From Myxococcales bacterium (GTDB lineage Bacteria > Myxococcota > Polyangia > Fen-1088), in the NCBI GenBank assembly GCA_003157315.1, contig PMJE01000512.1, positions 5,147 to 12,325 of the forward strand: a stretch of DNA of 7,179 nt, given 5' to 3'. Shown piece after piece: positions 1 to 5,385 of this stretch (the first letter of the stretch is position 1; each line of letters opens with the position of its first letter). The notes beneath the pieces were generated by a model that was given only the letters and a program-made list of their open reading frames with translations, did not search any database and had not been told where the DNA came from. The position numbers and the translations under genes are program-made.

Positions 1-3000
1 CCGCCAGCGCCGCCAGCGGCAGTGTCGACTGAGGTTGCGTCGAGCGAACCATCCGCGCCGCCGGAGCCACCCGATCCGCCCGATCCGTCTTGTCCTCTGC
101 CATCGCCGCCGCCAGTCCCTCCTGACGAGCAGACGCCAGCTTGGCAGGTTCCACCACTGCAAGTGGCTCCATTGGGCAGCGAGCAACTGGTGCAGCCTGA
201 TCCGTTGAAGATGTCATCCCGGCAGGCGTTGCCAGTCTCACAGACCAAGGCATTGGTGAGCACGATGTCGTCGATCCAGACTGCGTCCAAACCAGCTGAC
301 CCGCTGCTTCCCTTGATGTAGACCCAGTCAAGGGTGTGAGTTCCAGCGGTCAAGGAGTAGCTGGCTTGCGCCCACTTATTCGCAGTCCCAGTCCATGAGT
401 CCTGTGCATTCCCATCCGAGTAGAAGAGGAGGGGGTCAAGGCCAAGCTGGGTGCTTTCACGGTGCCAGAAACTCACGTTTCCCGCGCTGCTCAGGTACAC
501 GGTGGCGGTCAGGTCCGAGTACTGGTTGTTCCCGAGATCGCCTGCACCCAGGCCCGAAGCTGCGGCGTAGCTGCCACCATACGCGCCAGTGTTGACCACG
601 GTCCAGGGCCGGGTGGTGCTGGTCGTGTCGGTGGTCGAGTATCCGAACCCCAGCGTGCCCGACTCGAAGTTGTTGGACCCGGCAATCTCTGGCCCACCAC
701 AGTGGCCGGCTACACAGTGGTTGGCGCCGCCGTTGCAGCTCGTGCAGTCGGAAGCGGTTGCGTTGACACAGCCCGTCTGGGAATCGCATGTGTCGGTCGT
801 GCATTCGTTGCCGTCACTGCAGTCCGCCGCCACGTGGGAACACTCTCCTGTCGACGGATTGCAGCTATCAATCGTGCAGACATTCTTGTCATTGCACTTC
901 TGCGTGTAGGTGCACTTGCTGTCCGTGTCGCAGATTGCGTTGGTGCAGAGATTGCCGTTGTTGCAATCGTCGGCGGTGGTGCAAGGTGGCCGATCGGTCG
1001 CATTATAGATGTAGAGCGCAAAGTCCTGATCTGTCAGATCCTTGTTGCCAGGGACGCCGTCAGCCACCAGGTTGTTGGCGATGACCTGGACGGTGAAGTT
1101 AGTCGCACCGGCCGGATCGAAATGCACCGCTTCGAGGTTGTTGACCCGATCGTAGGAGCCGCCGGTGGTCGAGACTCCGCCGGAGAAGACATTGCCGCGA
1201 TATTGGGTCGTGCCTACTGTGACCAGGAGGTCGAGGTCATTGGCATAGGCATTCCCGGTGACCGCGCCGGGCGCATCGGTCCAGGCGAGCACCACCTTCA
1301 CTCGCTGGGTCTGATCCCGGATAGCCAGAGGCGGGCTGGTAAAGGTGTCGCCGTTCGAGCCCAGGATCGTGGTCTGATCCGAAACCGTGCGGTCCGCTGT
1401 GGTGAACAGCCGGGACATTTCCAGTCGGCCCCACCCCTGCAACTGGTCGGGGATATTGCCAAGTGAGCCGCCCGCTCCATTGGCGCCGCCGACCATGTCC
1501 GCGGAGTGGCCAGCCAGGATGGCCTTGACCATGGCGGGCGAGGGGGCCGCCGCGAAGCTATCCAGGTACCAGGAATGCACCAGGGCTCCCATGCCGGCGG
1601 CGGCCGGGCAGCTATGGCTGGTGCCGGAAGACAAGGCGTAGCGCGTCTGGCCAGCAGGGAAATAGCGGACGCATACGCCGTTGCCAGTGGCCTTCGAATA
1701 GGTGGTCGAGGCACCCTGGATGTTCGTGCCCGGGGCGACGATGTCCGGCTTGCGCCGCCCGTCGGTAGTGGGGCCTCGACTGGAGAAGTAGGCGAGGCCC
1801 TTGGCATTGTCGGCATCCGCGTCGCGGACGCAATTGCAGCCGGCGCCGTTGCAGTACGGTAGGCCGGTGCTGCGGTAGTTTTCCGAAGCGCCCACCGTTA
1901 TCACGTTCTTGGCCGTGCCAGGCGCGTCGATGGTTGTCGCGCCCGAGGCGCCTTCGTTGCCAGCTGAGAAGAAAACGGCAATCGGCTGAAGCCCGTTGCT
2001 CGCGTCACCATCCGCGTCGCGAACCAGGCTGTCGTATTCCTGGCAATCGACAGTGTAGGCCCCGTTCGCGGTCGACCCCCAGCTATTCGAGTTGATGAGT
2101 GCGCCATCGCTGCGAGCGGCTGCCACGATCTGGGTGGTAGTGGCGGTCCCGACATTCCATTTGCCGGCGGTGTCGAAAACTCGCGACGCTCGCAGATGCA
2201 CACCGGGCGCGATGCCAAGCCCGTAGAGGTAGCCATTTGCGTCTTGGCTACCGGCCGCGTTGGGATCGGGCGGCACACCGCCGATGATAGCGAGATTGAT
2301 TGTGCCGTGGCCGGCCGGGTCGTATCCGCCAGATTCGCTGGTGTAGTTGACAATCGACTTGATTCCCGCGGCCAGGTCGACATGGGCGACCGGCATCGCC
2401 CCGTTGTCAGCGCCGGAGTCGGTCACATCGACCTTGATCCGCGCCAGATTCGTAGCGGTCAGCCCGTGAGCGGTCAGCCAACTCTGGTAGCCGGGCCCAG
2501 TCGGCACTCCGCTAGTGTCGATATTGCCCGCCATGATCACTCCCTGGCGTTCATCCGTGAGTTGCGGCAAGAGGTAGGGCTCGATCCAGTAGACGTCGGA
2601 GCGCTGCTCAAGCTCGTGGATGGTATCGACTGGCAAACGCACCCGATACACCAAGGCGTTCTTCACCCGGCTGACGCCCGCGTAGCGAGCTAGTGCGCGG
2701 CTCGCAATCAGGGCCTGGGTGTCCGCATTGTCGGCGTGGTCAACCACCAGCACGGCCACGTCCTGCTCGGCCGCCACCAGGTTGAGCGAGCGCGCCAGTC
2801 GGTCGCTGGCTGCCCAATCGCGCGTGTAGTCGATGTTCGCCGCGAAAGTCGTGTTGGAGAAGAATCGTCCGGGATCGTAGACCGTGTAGCCGCCATCCGG
2901 GACGTAGTCGAGCACCACCAAGCCGGCGGCGACCAAGCCCTCCACGAATCCGTCGGCCACCGGACCGTTCACGTGGATGAGGCGGATTCCCGGCGCGCCA

Positions 3001-3290
3001 ATCGTGGCCATCTTGGTCTTCTGGGTGATGACTTCGGTCCGATTGTTGAGACGGATCTGCGCGGGGTAGGCAGGCGCCGGGCGCGAAACCGCCGCCGGGC
3101 GGTGACTCAACACCCAACCACGCTCGGCTTCGCTTGGCCCACTGTTCGCCGCCACTGCCGTGGATCGCGCGACCACTGGCTGGGAGCCAGCCGGGAAGCT
3201 CTCTTCTGCGGCACCGCGGCCGCAACCCACGACCAAGCCCAGCCCGAGCGCGAGGGCCAAAACCGACACCAGATCGGACCGCTTAAACAT
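1..3290 (-). CDS. Exported S8 (subtilisin-like, Kp43-type) serine protease with Cys-rich repeats, C-terminus cut by window edge
   Basis: This is probably a cell-surface or secreted endopeptidase. The N-terminus has a basic start, a hydrophobic core and a lipobox-like VVGC (Cys23), suggesting a lipoprotein. Residues about 75-245 look like a Kp43-type prodomain in two halves. The catalytic domain spans about 285-625. It has Asp291 in a TDSG motif, His328 in GHGT, oxyanion Asn445 in SAGNEG and Ser558 in GTSHSCP, so the triad is intact. A possible calcium loop (DADGD) lies at 425-429. Residues 626-765 form a predicted beta-sandwich with the WTD and NDLDLLV motifs typical of the region following Kp43-like catalytic domains. 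Then come Cys repeats (about 770-864), a jelly-roll-like domain (about 866-1014) and a Gly/Ser/Asp-rich tail from 1055. ATG 3290 is favoured because AGAAAGGA lies 7 bases upstream and the signal sequence follows at once. The frame has no stop through 1096 codons. The real C-terminus, perhaps a sorting tag, is outside the window. Confidence 0.93.
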   Translation of the reverse strand, partial: MFKRSDLVSVLALALGLGLVVGCGRGAAEESFPAGSQPVVARSTAVAANSGPSEAERGWVLSHRPAAVSRPAPAYPAQIRLNNRTEVITQKTKMATIGAPGIRLIHVNGPVADGFVEGLVAAGLVVLDYVPDGGYTVYDPGRFFSNTTFAANIDYTRDWAASDRLARSLNLVAAEQDVAVLVVDHADNADTQALIASRALARYAGVSRVKNALVYRVRLPVDTIHELEQRSDVYWIEPYLLPQLTDERQGVIMAGNIDTSGVPTGPGYQSWLTAHGLTATNLARIKVDVTDSGADNGAMPVAHVDLAAGIKSIVNYTSESGGYDPAGHGTINLAIIGGVPPDPNAAGSQDANGYLYGLGIAPGVHLRASRVFDTAGKWNVGTATTTQIVAAARSDGALINSNSWGSTANGAYTVDCQEYDSLVRDADGDASNGLQPIAVFFSAGNEGASGATTIDAPGTAKNVITVGASENYRSTGLPYCNGAGCNCVRDADADNAKGLAYFSSRGPTTDGRRKPDIVAPGTNIQGASTTYSKATGNGVCVRYFPAGQTRYALSSGTSHSCPAAAGMGALVHSWYLDSFAAAPSPAMVKAILAGHSADMVGGANGAGGSLGNIPDQLQGWGRLEMSRLFTTADRTVSDQTTILGSNGDTFTSPPLAIRDQTQRVKVVLAWTDAPGAVTGNAYANDLDLLVTVGTTQYRGNVFSGGVSTTGGSYDRVNNLEAVHFDPAGATNFTVQVIANNLVADGVPGNKDLTDQDFALYIYNATDRPPCTTADDCNNGNLCTNAICDTDSKCTYTQKCNDKNVCTIDSCNPSTGECSHVAADCSDGNECTTDTCDSQTGCVNATASDCTSCNGGANHCVAGHCGGPEIAGSNNFESGTLGFGYSTTDTTSTTRPWTVVNTGAYGGSYAAASGLGAGDLGNNQYSDLTATVYLSSAGNVSFWHRESTQLGLDPLLFYSDGNAQDSWTGTANKWAQASYSLTAGTHTLDWVYIKGSSGSAGLDAVWIDDIVLTNALVCETGNACRDDIFNGSGCTSCSLPNGATCSGGTCQAGVCSSGGTGGGDGRGQDGSGGSGGSGGADGSLDATSVDTAAGGAG
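3..128 (-). repeat. Gly/Ser/Asp-rich low-complexity tail of the protease
   Basis: From about residue 1055 to the window edge the protein consists mainly of Gly, Ser, Asp and Ala, with GGSGGSGG-like runs. On the plus strand this appears as GCC/CCG-rich short repeats. Such linkers often precede a C-terminal sorting tag such as MYXO-CTERM in myxobacterial surface proteins. The tag itself, if present, would lie beyond base 1, so its existence is inference. Confidence 0.6.
744..965 (-). repeat. Three tandem Cys-rich repeats (Dicty_CTDC-like) within the protease
   Basis: Residues 776-849 of the protease hold three successive units beginning at Cys776, Cys799 and Cys824 and closing at Cys849, with lengths of 23, 25 and 25 residues. 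Each follows C-x5-C-x4-C, then a further Cys 6-7 residues on. Units two and three read C-x2-(K/G)-N-x-C-T-x-D-x-C. This resembles the CTDC repeat first defined in Dictyostelium and common in large secreted myxobacterial proteins. The repeats probably form small disulphide-bonded spacers between the protease core and the distal domain. Their binding partner is unknown. Confidence 0.7.
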
Positions 3291-3297
3291 GGAGGTA

Positions 3298-3305
3298 TCC
3301 TTTCT
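3298..3305 (-). promoter_or_regulatory. Ribosome binding site of the protease gene
   Basis: On the minus strand AGAAAGGA lies 7 bases before the ATG at 3290. The purine run and spacing fit a Shine-Dalgarno site and decide the start, since a signal peptide follows directly. Confidence 0.65.
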
Positions 3306-3327
3306 GTGCCCGAGACCCGTCCCTAGC

Positions 3328-3356
3328 ATCATATAGGCTCACAGCGCAATGCTCAA
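3328..3356 (-). promoter_or_regulatory. Sigma70-like promoter for the protease gene
   Basis: On the minus strand TTGAGC (3356-3351) and TATGAT (3333-3328) are separated by exactly 17 bases. They match the consensus hexamers at 4/6 and 5/6. Transcription would begin near 3321, giving a leader of about 31 bases that includes the Shine-Dalgarno site. GCTCA occurs twice in the same orientation (3337-3341 and 3351-3355 on the plus strand), once in the spacer and once over the -35 box. This could be a regulator site but is short enough to be chance. Confidence 0.55.
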
Positions 3357-3375
3357 CACGCGCGAAGTTGCTGCC

Positions 3376-3404
3376 TTGACGATGTCAGGACTCGTCGATA
3401 AGGT
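3376..3404 (+). promoter_or_regulatory. Candidate promoter abutting the start of the TPR gene
   Basis: TTGACG (3376-3381) and TAAGGT (3399-3404) are 17 bases apart. The -35 is good (5/6) and the -10 is weak (3/6, of TAnnnT form). The expected transcription start falls at or next to the ATG at 3411, which would make a leaderless or nearly leaderless mRNA. The same bases include AAGGTG (3400-3405), which could instead be a Shine-Dalgarno site 5 bases from the ATG. In that case the promoter must lie further upstream. The two readings exclude each other. Confidence 0.3.
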
Positions 3405-3410
3405 GTAACC

Positions 3411-4259
3411 ATGCGCTGCCTTGTGGCAATGGCGGCATTGCTCACCCTATCGGCTGGCGTGGCGCGTGGGGATGACCAAGGCGCGGCCCGCGACCACTAC
3501 GTGAAAGGTACGCGTGCCTACGAGCTCGGTATCTATGATGAGGCGATCGCCGAGTACATGGCGGCCTACAAGGCCAAGGACGATCCGGCCCTGCTCTTCA
3601 ATCTCGGACAGGCTCACCGGCTGGCGGGCCACGCGGCCGAGGCGTTGCGCTTTTACAAGACCTATCTGGCAAAGTTGCCTGAGGCGGACAACCGCGCCGA
3701 TGTGGAGGCAAAGATCCGGGAGTTGAAGGAACTGATCGAGAAGCAGAAACCACTGCAGGCGGAGCCGCCCACGGTTGCCGGCGCAAGCAACCAGCCAGCC
3801 GGCACTGGGCCGGCGCCGGCTGGGCCAGCGCCGGGCGAACCCGGCGTCGGGCTGGAGACCGGAATGGGAGGCTCGGCCGCGCTGGCCGTGAAGGAAGCTC
3901 CGCTTGCGGCAGTGCAGCCGGGCCGGGGCAAGGAGCTGGCGGGAGTCGGGTTGGCGGCTGGTGGTCTTGTCCTGGTGGGCACCGGCATCGCTCTTGGTGT
4001 GCTCGCCAAGCGAGACGGCGATCAGCTCACCCATCTCGACCAGGCGAGGGGAGTGTTTGATCCATCTACCGAAAGCGCGGGCAGGCTGGACCAGGTACTC
4101 GAGGGCGTCTTCATCGGCGTGGGCGCGGCTGCGGTCGCCACCGGCGTTGTCCTGTACGTTTTGGGCGCCCGCACTGGCCAAGTAGCACCCCAGACAATCA
4201 CTTTCTCGCCGGCCGTCGCCGCCAACTACACCGGTGCCACTTTACGGATGGTTTTCTAA
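3411..4259 (+). CDS. Exported TPR protein with two C-terminal membrane segments
   Basis: The protein has 282 residues. Residues 1-20 are a signal peptide with a plausible signal peptidase I site (ARG before Asp21). Residues about 24-91 form two TPR-like helical hairpins; the second has a typical pattern around ALLFNLGQAHRLAGHAAEAL. A charged helix (96-113), perhaps coiled coil, leads into a Pro/Ala/Gly-rich linker (about 115-165). Two hydrophobic Gly/Ala-rich segments (about 175-198 and 229-252) flank a 30-residue hydrophilic loop. The chain ends in a short beta-like stretch with terminal Phe, recalling outer-membrane protein endings. TPRs normally bind proteins, so an envelope scaffold is plausible, but the partner is unknown. 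Its TAA stop overlaps the next gene's ATG, so the two are probably translated together. This general layout is common in Myxococcota, where no specific function is established to my knowledge. Confidence 0.9.
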   Translation: MRCLVAMAALLTLSAGVARGDDQGAARDHYVKGTRAYELGIYDEAIAEYMAAYKAKDDPALLFNLGQAHRLAGHAAEALRFYKTYLAKLPEADNRADVEAKIRELKELIEKQKPLQAEPPTVAGASNQPAGTGPAPAGPAPGEPGVGLETGMGGSAALAVKEAPLAAVQPGRGKELAGVGLAAGGLVLVGTGIALGVLAKRDGDQLTHLDQARGVFDPSTESAGRLDQVLEGVFIGVGAAAVATGVVLYVLGARTGQVAPQTITFSPAVAANYTGATLRMVF

Positions 4260-5290
4260 TGCTGACACCGTCTCGATTTGGTTGGTTCGCAGGCCTGCTG
4301 CTGGTGGGCTGCTATTCGCCGAGTTATCACGATGGCGATCTCCAGTGCTCGGCTTCCGGCCAGTGCCCAATGGACTACCACTGCGCGGTGGACAATACCT
4401 GCTGGCACAATGGCCACGATCCCGAAGTAGCCCAAGATGCCGGCAACCCCGCGCCCGACGCGCCGGCACTGGACGTCCCCGGCGACGGGCCGTTGGACAT
4501 GGCTATGCAGCCGGACGTGAGCCTTTCGGACGACAGTGGGGAAGTGACCGTGCCGCTCGACCAGTTTGCCAATGAGTACGCCATAGTCGTCTGCACCAAG
4601 GACTTCGCTTGCTGCACCCAGGCTGACCTGAAGGGGAAGTCGCTGGCGAGCTGCGAGTCGAGTATTGTGAGCCAGTTGCAGAGCGGAGTTCAGGCGATCT
4701 CCGACGGGATCGCCCGTGGGCGTACCGTCTACAATCCGGATCGGGCGGCCCAGTGTCTGCGGGGAATTGCAGTGGTGGGCTGTCCGTCGTGGCCGATAGG
4801 CGCCGAGGATGGCCTTCCCGCGGGGTGTGGCGCCATCGTCAGTCCCCAGGTCACTTCCGGAGGCGCGTGTCAGAGCGCAGTGGAATGCACCACGGGTTTC
4901 TGTTCGGGCGCGAGCTCAACCGCCGACGGCACATGCCTGCCGAGGGCCGGGAGCGGCGAAATCTGCACCCAGGTCTTGTTCCAGAACAGTTGCCAGGAGG
5001 GGCTGTTCTGCGATTCGACCAACATCTGCTCTGCAACCGAGCCGGAAGGGTCTGCTTGCACGCAAGCGAAGAACTGCATCAGCCGGACCTGCAGTGCCGT
5101 GCCCGATGCGGGTGCTGGCAGTGTCTGTGTGCCGGCGGCGTGCTACTCGTCGGGTCCCTTGCTGCCCGCCGGTTGCTCGATGGCCGGCCGGCCAGCGGCT
5201 TTTCCGGGCGCTATTTTGCTGGTCGCGGGGGCGGCCTGCTTGCGGCGTAGGCGGTCTGCTTCTGCACAGCTAGGCAAGCGGAAGGCTTAG
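4259..5290 (+). CDS. Cys-rich surface lipoprotein with a MYXO-CTERM-like tail
   Basis: The protein has 343 residues and starts inside the preceding stop (TAATG), indicating translational coupling. The N-terminus is a short lipoprotein signal with lipobox LVGC (Cys18). Next comes a compact Cys motif (residues 18-48: C-x11-C-x5-C-x5-C-x5-C, then Trp-His-Asn-Gly) that I associate with myxobacterial lipoproteins. A Pro/Asp-rich linker (about 55-95) leads to a central domain (about 100-190) with several Cys, including a CC pair at 118-119. Residues about 190-295 carry regularly spaced Cys resembling the Dickkopf N-terminal cysteine-rich pattern. The end has Gly305-Cys306, a short hydrophobic stretch (about 313-328), then four Arg (329-332) and a basic tail. 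That order fits MYXO-CTERM sorting signals, though the motif after GC is atypical. It is probably a disulphide-rich surface protein. I do not recognise a function. Confidence 0.88.
   Translation: MLTPSRFGWFAGLLLVGCYSPSYHDGDLQCSASGQCPMDYHCAVDNTCWHNGHDPEVAQDAGNPAPDAPALDVPGDGPLDMAMQPDVSLSDDSGEVTVPLDQFANEYAIVVCTKDFACCTQADLKGKSLASCESSIVSQLQSGVQAISDGIARGRTVYNPDRAAQCLRGIAVVGCPSWPIGAEDGLPAGCGAIVSPQVTSGGACQSAVECTTGFCSGASSTADGTCLPRAGSGEICTQVLFQNSCQEGLFCDSTNICSATEPEGSACTQAKNCISRTCSAVPDAGAGSVCVPAACYSSGPLLPAGCSMAGRPAAFPGAILLVAGAACLRRRRSASAQLGKRKA
5171..5254 (+). other. MYXO-CTERM-like C-terminal sorting signal
   Basis: Residues 305-332 of the Cys-rich lipoprotein run Gly-Cys, a small polar stretch, a hydrophobic segment of about 15 residues, and a tetra-arginine. 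In known MYXO-CTERM tags the invariant Cys follows Gly, and a transmembrane helix with an Arg cluster comes after it. Processing at that Cys by a myxosortase is described for the family. Here the second Cys often seen shortly after the first is missing, the hydrophobic segment is short, and 11 extra residues follow the arginines, so function is uncertain. Confidence 0.5.
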
Positions 5291-5349
5291 TCTTCGGACC
5301 GCTCAACTAGGCGCCACATCCGACTCGGTGGCCTCTGCGCTCCCTGTGG

Positions 5350-5378
5350 TGAACAAACTGGCCAATCCGCGCTAGAGT
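5350..5378 (+). promoter_or_regulatory. Candidate promoter abutting the start of the PEP-utilising enzyme
   Basis: TGAACA (5350-5355) and TAGAGT (5373-5378) are 17 bases apart, each matching consensus at 4/6. The predicted transcription start falls at about the ATG at 5386. No clear Shine-Dalgarno sequence precedes that ATG; only GAG at 5375-5377 is present. The gene may therefore be leaderless, or it may be read from the upstream operon across the 95-base gap. Confidence 0.25.
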
Positions 5379-5385
5379 TCGTGCG

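Noticed and set aside
1..130. GCC/CCG-rich short repeats suggesting a tandem DNA repeat
   Set aside because: They are explained by codons for the Gly/Ser/Asp-rich tail of the protease. No regular period beyond the codon triplet is clear.
462..1466. A 334-codon open frame on the plus strand
   Set aside because: It lies wholly antisense to the protease gene, whose domains are clear. Its translation has no recognisable motif. Long antisense frames are expected in GC-rich genes.
2196..3326. Plus-strand frames of 165 and 196 codons (2196-2693 and 2736-3326)
   Set aside because: Both are antisense to the protease prodomain and catalytic domain, with no convincing start signals or motifs.
3447..4181. 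A 244-codon minus-strand frame opposite the TPR gene
   Set aside because: The plus-strand frame has a signal peptide, TPR pattern and coupled downstream gene. The minus-strand product has no coherent features.
5313..5332. Possible terminator hairpin GCCAC/GTGGC after the lipoprotein gene
   Set aside because: The stem is only 5 base pairs with a 10-base loop and no following T-run, so it is not a convincing intrinsic terminator.
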